From Ampelomyces quisqualis (Eukaryota > Ascomycota > Dothideomycetes > Pleosporales > Phaeosphaeriaceae): a stretch of DNA of 64,000 nucleotides. The notes beneath the pieces were generated by a model. That model did not search any database and was not told where the DNA came from. It saw only the letters and a list, made by a program, of their open reading frames with translations. Below are positions 46,724-57,700 of the stretch, piece after piece. Each line of letters opens with the position of its first letter. The stretch's first letter is position 1. Both the position numbers and the translations under genes were made by a program. The stretch is taken from the NCBI GenBank assembly GCA_018398575.1, contig JAGTXZ010000003.1:3286001-3350000 (forward strand), written 5' to 3'.

Positions 46724-48070
46724 CTATTTAGACATATACTTATATCTGATACTCGGTTGTTTTTTTTTATCAGCAATTCTAGATTCTCTATCTCACAGGT
46801 CATATAGTAAAGACTGCCTTTCCTCATAATTTAATGGGGCTGAATATTTACTACCTATTACTGGACAACCGTTATATAACATTAAACGTTTCAGATTAAA
46901 GATTAGATCGTCAACTCTAGAATTTGGGAAAGTAAGATACTTCCCGTCCCTTGTGAGGCTAATTAAATGATTATCAGTATTACGTAACCTAGTTAGTAAA
47001 GGATGTACTTTTCTAAAATTAAACCCATTCATTACATAATCTTCGATTACATACTCTTTTTTTATATCTAGATATATACCTAATTCCTTAAATAGACTTT
47101 TTCGACCAATTTTGCTAGATTTTATATCAGCCAGGTCCTCTATTAAAGACTTCATTTCCTCATTAGTAAGCCTTTTATAGTAAATATTGTTATCAGAATT
47201 CTTTGTAGTATCTATACTATCTTCTGATTCTCTGTAATCACCCATTATATTATTTTGAGTTAACCCATCTAAATCAGTTTGTGGAATGTTATATTCAGTA
47301 CAATTGTAATCATTCCACGCATACTCTTGTAAATTACCATTGTTACTATTTAAAACAGAAGGTTCTGCTATTGTGATATATTCATTTTGTGGATTGTTAT
47401 AATCAGTTTGTGGAATGTTATAATCAGTTTGTGGAATGTTATAATAATTTTGTGGATTGTTATAATCAGTTTGTGGAATGTTATAATTATTTTGTGGATT
47501 GCTATAATTAGTTTGTGGAATGTTATATTCAGTTTGTGGATTGTTATATTCAGTATTATTGTAATCACTCAGCGTATACTCTTGTAAATTATTGTTGTTA
47601 CTATTTAAAACAGAAGGTTCTGCTATTGTGGTATATTCATTTTGTGGATTGTTATAATCAGTATAGCTGTAACCACTCAACGTATACACTTGTAAATTAC
47701 GATAGTAACCTGTTATATTAGGATCTGTTAAAAGCCATCTTTTCATAATCCTCGCCCTCTCATCTTTAGCTTTAGATTTATTAAAATCGTCATAATACCC
47801 ATTATTATGTGAATTTTTTACAGTTAAATCGGTTCTATTTAAACTATATTGTTCAAGAAGGCCATTTTTTAATTTAACCTCAATATTAACTATTTCATTT
47901 GAACACGTTAAGTTAATTTTACATGTACAATTTAAATAGCTAGAATTTAAATAGCTAGAAATGCAATTAGAAATAACACCTTGTGTATATTTTGTATTAT
48001 TCCTAAATAGAGTGTTTAAATTACTACTATTACCTTTGTATCTACAAGAAATATCTAGATGTTTATTCAT
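46724..48070 (-). CDS. Uncharacterised mitochondrial ORF with Asn/Gln/Tyr-rich repeats
   Basis: In code 4 the ORF runs from ATG 48070 to TAG 46724, about 448 codons, with one TGA read as Trp near 46790. The N-terminal ~100 residues are Asn/Ser-rich; then IMKRWLLTDPNITGYYRNLQ, then about 130 residues built of YNIPQTDYNNPQ-like 7-residue units inside two larger repeats (TIAEPSVLNSNN). The C-terminal domain has EEMKSLIEDLADIKSSKIG, a FRKVHPLLTRLRNT block and SRVDDLIFNLKRLML. No known family is recognised. It may continue the upstream ORF (48103-48869) across a poly-A tract. Confidence 0.6.
47380..47560. repeat. 21-bp coding repeats (YNxPQxx units)
   Basis: On the plus strand GTTTGTGGAATGTTATAATCA and close variants (GGATTG for GGAATG) recur every 21 bp about nine times. 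They code on the minus strand for YNIPQTD/YNNPQNY heptads in the unknown ORF. Confidence 0.9.
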
Positions 48071-48102
48071 TATTCTAGGTAAATTTGTTGAAGTAAATCT
48101 GC

Positions 48103-48869
48103 TAATTTTTTTTTTTTTTTGTTAAAGGATAATTATTTATAGTTTTTTTTATGATCTGTTCAAAATGTCTTCTAAAAGGGGAAGATCTATCACTAACACT
48201 ACTATGGTTTAACAGTTTGTAACAGGATACTAGATGTCTACCAATAGGGTGTGCAGCAATAATATTACAAAGACCTCAAACGAGACTTTTATCATTATTA
48301 ACCTCTATAGGTTTATTAAATCAATTAGAAATATATGTAAATATTTCATCTATTTGAGTTAAACCTCAAGAGATTTTAATTTTTATTAAAGGTAATATAA
48401 AATAACAGTTAATATAACCTACTATACAGGTAAAGATAGCAGTAGATATGCTTAAAGAAAGATCCTCCATTGTTACTTTCTGTATAACACAGCATTTAAT
48501 TAAGGTTAAGATTAATTTAATACTAATAACTTTAGTAAACAATGAATAAACAAACAATGTTGGACTACTAGTAAGAATAAACAACCCTAGACCTAATGTT
48601 ATTAGGAGCATGTTTAATATAAATACAATAAACATTACTGCTAATCAAATAATAAAGATAAGCTTCCTATTATTTCAGATACGTAGTATTTGCTCTCTAA
48701 GAGTTATATCTTCCTTAATGACAATTAGACTAATGATCATCATCGATAGTGTGATAATGATTATGATCGCTGAATATGTATCATTAAAATCTGAATGAGC
48801 TATAGTTTTTTGAACTAAAGACACATAATACCCTATAATTATAGAAAAGTAATCTGTACTAAAGTGCAT
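48103..48869 (-). CDS. Uncharacterised mitochondrial membrane ORF
   Basis: Code-4 frame from ATG 48869. Segments are DTYSAIIIIITLSMMIISLIV, then a TGA-Trp rich link, FIVFILNMLLITLGLGLFIL, an amphipathic part and ATAIFTCIVGYINCYFILPL-like helices, so at least four membrane segments. A soluble tail (GLCNIIAAHPIGRHLVSCYK) follows. The frame ends at TAG just after a run of 15 A (minus strand; 48106-48120). One base fewer or two more in that run would fuse it to the 46724-48070 ORF. It is not recognised as any standard mitochondrial gene. Confidence 0.5.
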
Positions 48870-49042
48870 TATATTATTACAATCGTCACAGATATAGATT
48901 AAATAAAAAAATAGCTGCTGTAGTTATACATATAAGAACAAGAAAAATGGAAACGTCAAATTGTAGATGTGATGGTACAATGAACAATGCTAAAATAACT
49001 AAGCTTATTTTAACTGTTTTTGATAAACCTATTAAAGATCAA

Positions 49043-50554
49043 TTAGTATATTTTTGCTAAAAAAAAAAAGGTTCAACGTGTAAAAACACTACCTTTAAAG
49101 TAAAGCCCTCCAGATCTAGCTGCATATCAGCTAATAACAGAAATATAGATAAAGTAAATTATACCAACAACAAATAAACAAGAAATAACGACTAAAATAA
49201 TGCAATATCCAGTTAGTAATTGACTTATTGATTGTACCAGTAGATCATGACTGCTAATTCAACATTTTAAACCAAAAGTTCCATTTCTGGTTTTAGAGTT
49301 TATTAGGGTACGCTCTGAGTTAGATTTAACGCAACCTCTTAACATAGTAGAAGATAGATTGTTAAATGAACTACGTATATTTTTTAAACTACCTGCATAT
49401 CTGTATTTGAAAACAGCTCTCATAGCTGTTAAACGTCTTGTTAATCTACCAGATGCTTCAAATCTTACACCACTTACTATTTGTTGTTTTATAGTTTTTA
49501 TAATATTGTTTTTATTCATTTCTTCAATATTATCGTCAAATGTTATAAGTGTATGTAAAGAAGGTATTCTTACCATTTGTAATATAGCTTTTCTTAAAAT
49601 TCTTACTGCTTTATTTTTCCTATCTCTTAATTTTAAAGCAACTGCTGATGAAAAAACATCACTATTTAAATGTATAGATTTTAATTCAATTACATTAAAT
49701 AACACTTTTTTGTAATATAACTTTTCTATTAAACTAATTAAACCTAAATTTCTTCATTTTAAATTTAAGGTATTAGATTTAGATAGATTAAAGTTAATCT
49801 CATTTGTATAATCAAAATGGGTTTCTTGTAATCTAAATAATTTCTTTAATCATATAATGATGTATATAGGTATATTGTATAACTTAAGGTATCTTATTTT
49901 TATATGAAAAAGTGAATATCTTACTACATTATTGACAGTCTTAAATGAAGGCATATTTCATTTTTTAACTATAAAAAAATTATCTTTTAAAAAATGAACT
50001 AACCTGTTTTTAGGTTTTAATTTTGATTTTATATATGCAACAACATCCACTATATACCGTACAATAGAATATTTTTTTTTATTATATAAATAAACCGTAA
50101 TAAAAATAGCCGTATTAGTGTGATTTAGCTCAGCTCTACTTGTAAATAGTTTATTAGATGAGTACCGGGTTTTATTGGAACGTCTGATTTTATATAGGAT
50201 TTTTGTCCTATATTCTAACATATTATAATAAAATTTAACTAATTTATTTAGAACAGCATTATAACAAATATTTAATATTATATAATATTTATTGTAAGAA
50301 AACATGCTAGTATCTCATTCTTTACTAGCATATGGGTAATCTATAATTTTGTTATATTCATTTATTTCAGAATTACTCTGTATTTTTTTGATTTTTTCTA
50401 TTAAACTAGTAATAGATCATTTATGGTTAAAACCACTTTGTTTATTATGGAATAAATTTAACATAGGATATTTAAATGAGTTATTGGTATAAATTAAGGC
50501 GATATAAGTTATGCTTTTAACTATATAATAGATCTTTAGATGATTACTATCCAT
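49043..50554 (-). CDS. rps3: Mitochondrial ribosomal protein S3 with an unusual C-terminal tail
   Basis: Code-4 frame of 503 codons from ATG 50554 (MDSNHLKIYY) to about 49043, open throughout when TGA is Trp. The C-terminal core carries the S3 signature: GVRFEASGRLTRRLTAMRAV, FKYRYAGSLKNI, LRGCVKSNSERTLINSKTRN and GTFGLKCWISSH. S3 sits in the small mitoribosomal subunit. Normally the protein stops soon after GxKGWIS. Here it continues with a hydrophobic helix (CIILVVISCLFVVGIIYF) and YISVISWYAARSGGLYFKGS, which resembles the cox2 N-terminus. The last residues depend on an 11-T run near 49059-49069. Confidence 0.85.
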
Positions 50555-51078
50555 ATAATTATAACCATTAGCGTAGAAATTTTGCCCTTATATTTATAGA
50601 GCTATCTACTAATTTTTAACTAATGATCAGAAGTAAGTGATTTAAACACTTAACATCTCGCATGTAAAATGGATACTGTTTACATGAAGTTTTTTTTTGG
50701 CTTTACCAATCCTCGATTAGTCTTCTCCCTTAATTGCTTTTTATATCATATGATTGCAATTTTCCAGCAAATAGAAAGTTTTTATCTACTGGGATTTGTT
50801 ATGCTATATAATCCTATTGCCAAATAGTTTCGACCTTTTATTTGGATTAATGAATACATTAATAAAAAAAAACCAAAAAAAGAAACAAACAGCATAACAA
50901 GTTAACGGTAGTCTACCCGTTTTTACTAGGATATCCAAATAAAAAAAAATATATAAATAAATATATAGCGCTAATATAATAGAGTTATTGATATATCAAT
51001 AAAATAAAAGATAAAGGATTAATTATGTTAGAATAGTTAATGTATAATATGTAATAACTACTTAATTTAGTAATATTA
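50555..51078. other. Mitochondrial intergenic region between a small ORF and rps3
   Basis: It contains structured element copy 2 (50699-50908) and otherwise AT-rich sequence without an ORF or a recognised tRNA. Confidence 0.6.
50699..50908. repeat. Structured mitochondrial element, copy 2 (inverted core)
   Basis: Blocks: GGCTTTACC, GTCTTCTCCC, GCAATTTTCCAG, CTGGGATTTGTTATGCT and CATAACAAGTTAACGG. Between the TTTGTTAT and ATAACAAG arms lies a 70-bp segment (50823-50892) that is the reverse complement of 63154-63226 in copy 5. It contains the small palindrome ATTAATGAATACATTAAT. Confidence 0.9.
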
Positions 51079-51325
51079 TTACTCACCAAACATAGCAATT
51101 CTACATTTAACAGGGTCATTTACGTACATAATTTGCCATCTGGAAAGTAAGAAATTTATATCTAATTCAGCGATATCCGGACTTTTACGAACTCTCCTCA
51201 TGTATTCCCAAGCTCATTTATACTCCTCTAAAGGGGATTTTTTTTTCTTCTTCAAGGTATGAGTTATTAAAAACGATAGCAAATCTTATTTTGTTAGGAC
51301 TACTAGAAGGACCACTTGAAACCAT
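51079..51325 (-). pseudogene. Small mitochondrial ORF with a homopolymer frameshift
   Basis: From ATG 51325 the frame reads MVSSGPSSSPNKIRFAIVF, NNSYLEEEKK, then shifts frame at a run of nine A (51238-51246) into SPLEEYKWAWEYMRRVRKSP, DIAELDINFLLSRWQIM and IAMFGE-stop at 51079. Both halves look coding (one TGA is Trp), so the gene is broken or the run is mis-sequenced. No family is recognised. Confidence 0.45.
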
Positions 51326-51389
51326 AGCACTAGTATATACTGTTAGGACTACTAGAAGGACCACTTGAAACCATAGCACTAGTATATAC
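51292..51389. repeat. 49-bp perfect tandem duplication
   Basis: TGTTAGGACTACTAGAAGGA...TATATAC occurs twice, at 51292-51340 and 51341-51389. It covers the start of the small ORF; a 49-bp step shifts the frame, so the upstream copy reads out of frame. Confidence 0.95.
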
Positions 51390-51489
51390 TGTTAAGGGGT
51401 AAGTACTGCTACTAGTAAGTACTAAAGATAGAGATAGACATAGCGCTAATATAATAATAGAGTTATCTATAAATGAATAAAAAAATAAA

Positions 51490-51656
51490 AGGGCTTTACA
51501 AAATGTCTTCTCCCTATAATGGCTGTGTAACTATAAACTTACAAATGCAATTTCCCAGTATAGAGATATTATACGTAGACTGGTATTTGTTATACTATTA
51601 TAGATAAAAAAATGTTATTATATAACGCATTTTACTTTTCTCATAACAAGTTAACG
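51490..51656. repeat. Structured mitochondrial element, copy 3
   Basis: Blocks: GGGCTTTAC, TGTCTTCTCCC, GCAATTTCCCAGT, ACTGGTATTTGTTATACT and CATAACAAGTTAACGG. It lies just past the 3' end of nad5. The CCAGT/ACTGG stem is kept although flanking bases differ from the other copies. Confidence 0.85.
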
Positions 51657-51765
51657 GCAATATAATCGTATTCTTACTAATATAGTAATCTAAAAAAAAA
51701 AAAAAAAAATACCCCTAATGACTAGGAAATGTTCCGTCATAAAACTAAAAAAACATGTGGCTGTA

Positions 51766-54700
51766 TTAACCAAATGTACCTGCTGATATGAGATTTTCAA
51801 ACATATCATGCATAGTATTAATATGCTTTGCGCACAACTGATCAGCATATTTTCCCATATCCTCACTCACCAGACCATCTCTAACTCCCTTTAATATTTG
51901 GCGTTTGTAATCGACCAGTATATCGCACTGTTCTTCTACTAATCCACTAAATTTATCTTCATTAGGAACTCCATTAACACGACTTTTATTGATCATAGTT
52001 TGTCTTCCAGGGTTCTTATAATGCGTTAATAATCCGAAGACACCAAGCATAGCTGCGTTAGTAGAAGAACGAATTATATTTATAATATTAACATTTAAAT
52101 ATAATACCGAAAATAAAGATAAAGATAGACATAGCGTTACTATAATTATATTATTATTGAAATATGTATAATATAAAAGATAAAAGATTAATCCTATTAG
52201 AATATATAGGGCATAAGATGTAATAACACCAGTACTTAGTTTAGCCATATTCTTACTTATACTGAATAATCCTTTTTCTAATCCAAAAGGTCCTATATAC
52301 TCTACGGATCCTTTATCTATTACTTTAGTAGTCTGTCCACCAAGTTTTAGTATAACACCAGTAATGTATCTGTTATAAAATAGCTCTATTAAGAAACGTT
52401 TATTAAAGAAACTAAAAATGTTGTAACCTAGTCTAGATAATTTAAAGTAAATTAGTATCGTAGACAAGTATTCAGACAACACTATAGCAATTACAATTAA
52501 TGATATAGTAAACATTAAAGGTAATAACTTAAATAGAGTTGGTACAGCAAATTCAGTATCTAACATTATCTCATGAGAAGGATGTATAAATAAAGCATTA
52601 TCTGAAAAGAATCCTGAACCTAATCCTATAAACATATCCTTTGTTATAAATCCAAGGAATATAGAGAATACAGCTAAAATCATTAAAGGTAAGCTCATAA
52701 AGATATTACCTTCATGTGCTCCTTTATCATTTTGGATAAAATATTCCAAATAGTCATATTCACCTTTATCATCATGTTGTATAACACCATCATAAGAAAC
52801 ACTAGGCGCTTTATCCCTGTGAAAGATACCCAGTGAAATATAATAAACATAGTTTTTTAAAGGTCCATTAGGATTAGTTAAGAATGTTAAATACAACACT
52901 TTTACAGAGTATAATGTAGTAAACATTGCTCCTATTGTAGCTATTATGTAAACAACAGTACTAGAGAAACAAAATTGACCGTAAGCAGACTCAAGTATAA
53001 AATCTTTTGAATAGAACCCTGTCATGAAAGGGAAGGCTACTAAACTTAAAGAAGCTATAAGCATTACAGAGTAAGTAAGTGGTAAAAAGGGTCTCAACCC
53101 ACCGTATTTTCTAAAGTCTTGGTTATCAGCTACAGCATGAATTACTGCACCAGCTCCTAAGAATAAAAGTGCTTTATAGAACGCATGGTTCACCAAATGA
53201 TATAAAGCTAAAGGATAACAAGATAAACCTATAGCTATAACCATCATACCTAATTGCTGGTTACATATAGTATAAAACACTGATTATGAAAAGTATATAA
53301 GTAACTCCAAGTTAAAAATGTATTATTTTACATAGTACATAATTATAACTCATGCTTTTTAACCCTTAAAAAGTATGAAGTCCATTTAGTCACTTACTAA
53401 CTTTAAACATCACATCCTGTTTAGTAGCCTTGTGTGCATAAGCAAAGGTAGTTGCTTCTTTCATAAATGTACATAATTCCTGTTTAGAACTATCTATGTG
53501 CTCCGTAACAACATCGTGTAATGCAACGTTTTTATCATCCTTTTCTCTACCGAGCGCTGCAGCAATAGGCTCCAGTCTTTTAATTCTATGGTAAGTTAAA
53601 CTAGCATTTTTTGCTGCTGCTTGCGTATCAGGAGTTATTCGTGCTACCGTGTCGTCGGATAGAGCCTTAATTTCTCAACTAAGACAACCACGCCTAATTC
53701 TCTCCTTGGCTTGCGCTTCAAGTTGCCAAGCAAAAACTTTAACAATACCATACTTATCATCACTGTAGTTCTCATCATCACTGTTATTCTCATATTGATA
53801 TCCAACAAAACATAAAGCATTATTACAAGATAGCGAATTAAAATAACTTATAGATAAATCAATTAAAGTAGCTAAAACATATTTATCCCAAAAAGTATTT
53901 TTCCATTTATTAACTAAATGTTCAAATAATCTATTGGTTAAACATGAAACACATATACCACATATTAATACTAACACAAAAGCAACAAAATATGAAGATA
54001 TACTAGTATAAATAAAATTATTAATATACTGTTTTATTAATATATACACCATATAACTGTATATAATAAGAAGAAAATTTTTTCAAGTAAGAGATATTAT
54101 AAATAATATGCTTTTTTTAATAAAGACATTATTTTTACTATTCACTATATATAAAGATATAGCTTTGTTGCAACGCAAGTTCATAAAAGATGTAACTATA
54201 ATATGTGTTTCCATTTCTATGTAACTGTGGACCATTTCTTTATTAATCTATATATTTTTCTCACTTATCTTTAAATTTAACTCATTCATTAAATTTCACA
54301 ACATCTTCATTTTTTTTACTTAATCTAACTAAAAAAAATTGTTTTATTAAATTCACTTTTTTCATTTTTTCTGTTTTTAAAGGATATTTACTAAAATAAT
54401 TATCTATCAAGTTAAATAGTTCCGTTTTTCTATAGGTAACATATTTAAATGCTTCTTTTTTAGTACTAGTAATATCCACTCTTCCTCCCTATATCTTAAT
54501 TAGGGGTTTTAATAAGTACATATTTTTTTGAGTTATACTAATAAAAACTTGACCTGATGATTCATTATAATATACTGAACCATCACTATCTATAAACCCA
54601 CTAAGTCACCCATCATTAAAAGTAAGATCATTTGCATACTTAAATTCTAGATTAAATTTTAGACAAAGCTTATTCATTTGTAATAAACGTGTAGGATTTC

Positions 54701-57700
54701 GAATTAATCCCTTTACATCATTTATTAGTGCGATTAAACCTGTCTTATTTCTTAATTTATATTTAAATGCGTATGCGTTTGAAATTTGTTTTACAGATCC
54801 TCCGTATCTATGTAGGATTAAATATAGAACTTTTTTATCTCTGGTATCCATAGTTATTTCACAACTATTATATCCCTTTTTAGAAAATAAAAAGTAACCA
54901 TCTCCATCTATTAATCCAGCTAATCACTGTATAAATGAAAGATCTTCTGAATCTGTAATTTTATTGTCCAAACTGTTAGTATTTATACTTGTAGACAAAT
55001 TCCTACTGAAAGTTAAACTATATATATATATTTTTTTAATAAAAGATGAAAAGGGGGGGGGGTTATTTTTAAAATTCTGTTGTTTAAAGATAGGAGGTTT
55101 TGCTATTAAATTAATTATTTTTAACTTAGTTATTTTTAACTTAATAAAGATTAATATCAAACGTATGGCCTCTGAGATTCCTACTAACTTACTAATAATA
55201 TCAAATCTTCACCTTATTAGCCCACATAAAATGTATAGGTGTAACCTTATAATGGTTGATGAATTAAGAAACTTGAAATTATAGTGATTATTTATATAAT
55301 AATCACGAGCTTTGGTTATCTGCGAATTGGCTATAGGTTTTTACCTATAGCTTCTATGCTACTTTTCTATTATTATAACTTATTTATAATTTATTTTTTC
55401 TATTAATTTAATTTTTTCTAATGATCCTGGTTTTGCCTCATAGTATTTTTTTATTAGATCAATATTTTTTTTTTTATTAGAAATTAAAGGATATCTTTTT
55501 AAATACTTGTCTCTAAATTTTAAAACATCTAGTTTTCTGTATATAGAGTATTGAAAGGCTTGTCTACCATCAGTAATTTCAATTCTACCTGAATATAGTT
55601 TTAATAAAGGATCTAGTAAATACTTGTTTTTTTTCGTTACACTAATCACTAATTGATCTGATTTTTCACAATAATATACCGAACCATCGGCATCAATAAG
55701 TCCACTAAACCATCCATTTAAATAAGTTAAAGGGTTAGGCGTTTCAAAATTTATCTCATATAGTTTACAAACCTTATCTAATTGCAACATCTTTGGAGGA
55801 TTTCTAATTAAACCGTTAACACTATTAACTAATTTAATTAACCCTTGTTTATGTGCTAATTTATATTTTAAACCTGAAGATATCTCTTTAATAGATCCCC
55901 CAAATTTATGTTTTAAACTATAAAGTGCTAATGTGTCTTCCTTTTTCATTACAATGGTAAAATTAGCATAACCTTTTTTAGATACAAAGAATTTTCCATC
56001 ACCATCTATTAATCCTGATAGTCATTCATTAAAATCCTGTTCCTGTTGTATTATACTGTTACAATTTTGTGTAGTTACATAAGTTCTTTTTTGTACGTTA
56101 GTTATTATAGATTGGTTAATTATTTGTTTATTTGTAGCGGATTTAATTTGTTTAATGGACTCAAACCCTTCTGAAGTAAGATGAGCTTTATTCATAATTA
56201 ATTCTGCAGCACGATTAAAATCATAAAAATCTAAGAACTTAGAACCCATTTTTTTTTTTAAATTGGATATTTATTAAAAAAAGGAATAATTTTAGTATAA
56301 ATATCGTGAAATTTAGTGACAATAAAATCTCCAGCTTCTGGAGAACTTAAACTATAACGCCCCCAGTTAAAATAATTCACAAATTCTTTTAATAACTCAG
56401 TATCTCTAGTATGTTGTGTAATTTTAAACACTAGACCTACCCCTGTAGAATTATTGGTTAACGACATGTAAAAACATCCATCACCATCTACAAACCCGGA
56501 TACTCCATGTGGATCTATAGTATACAATTTAGCTGTTATAGTTTGAGGTCTTGACGAAGGAACTATATTTGGAAAAAGTCTTTTTAATTCTTCTGTTAAA
56601 CCATTATTTAAACTGGCTTTTAAAGATAATATTTCTATAAACCCTTTTTTTGTCAAATGTTTTTTACTCTTTATATATTCAAATACTAAAATAAATATTT
56701 TATAATCAGACAATTTTTGTGTAATTAATGGATAATTGTTAAAATGCTCAATAATAACTTCTATATCCTTAATTGAATTAACAATATATTCAATATACCC
56801 ATCTTTTCTTATATAAATCTTACCTACATTAAAAAAGTTAAATATTTTATCTAACAATTCTTTATCTTTTGAGTGTAATTTTATTTTAAAAGATAAGCTA
56901 ACACTATAACCTAATAGTACGTCTGACCTTTTTTGTATATTTATTAAAAAACATCCTTCAGCATCTGTAAATCCTGTAAGATAATAAGGATTTAATACAT
57001 TATCATTAGACAAACCTTTATCGTTTGTGGTGAAATACTTATATAATTTAGGATAAGTATTTGTAAATAAATTTTTTATAGAAAAGCATAGAAAAGTAGA
57101 CTCGCATATAGTTTGATGCCTAAATATACTTGAATGAGCAGTATATTTTCGAGCCAATTGACTCATAGTGGAGTAGGCCACTACCTTTTTAATATCTTGT
57201 TGGAATAACCCAATTAAAGAACTAAATACAGTTGTAATAGCACCTAATCATAAACAGAACATTAGCACTGTTGAACTATATTCTATTAAAGGAGATGTAC
57301 GCATTAATAAATACACACCTGCAGTTACCATTGTGGCAGCGTGTATTAGTGCACTAACGGGTGTAGGACCCTCCATCGCCATAGGTAGTCATGGGTGAAG
57401 TCCTATTTGAGAACTTTTAGCCATAGCTCCTATTAATAAACATATACCTACAATAGTTACAACCTTTTCATTCATGTAGGGAGCTAATGAGAATACAGTT
57501 GCATAGTCTAAATTACCAAAAGCCAAAAGAATTGCAAACATACCTATAGTTAAAAAACAATCACCTACTCTATTTGTTAAAAATGCAGATAAAGAGCTTT
57601 GATTTGCTGCTATTCTAGCAGATCAGAAACAAACTAAAAGATATGAACAAACCCCAACACCTTCTCAACCTACAAACATGGATAAAAAGTTATTAGATGT

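Larger units (their letters stand above)
53251..57154 (-). mobile_element. nad5 intron 2, composite group I-type intron
   Basis: About 3.9 kb between STMSQL and GMMVIAIG. It carries three LAGLIDADG reading frames (57154-56258, 56249-55380, 55160-54243) and an unrelated ORF (54052-53366). Possible group I core words (AATTCGCAGATAACC and GGTGAAGATTTGATA, minus strand) lie around 55190-55330, between the second and third endonuclease. This would fit two introns, one inserted in the other, but the folding was not determined. Confidence 0.65.
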
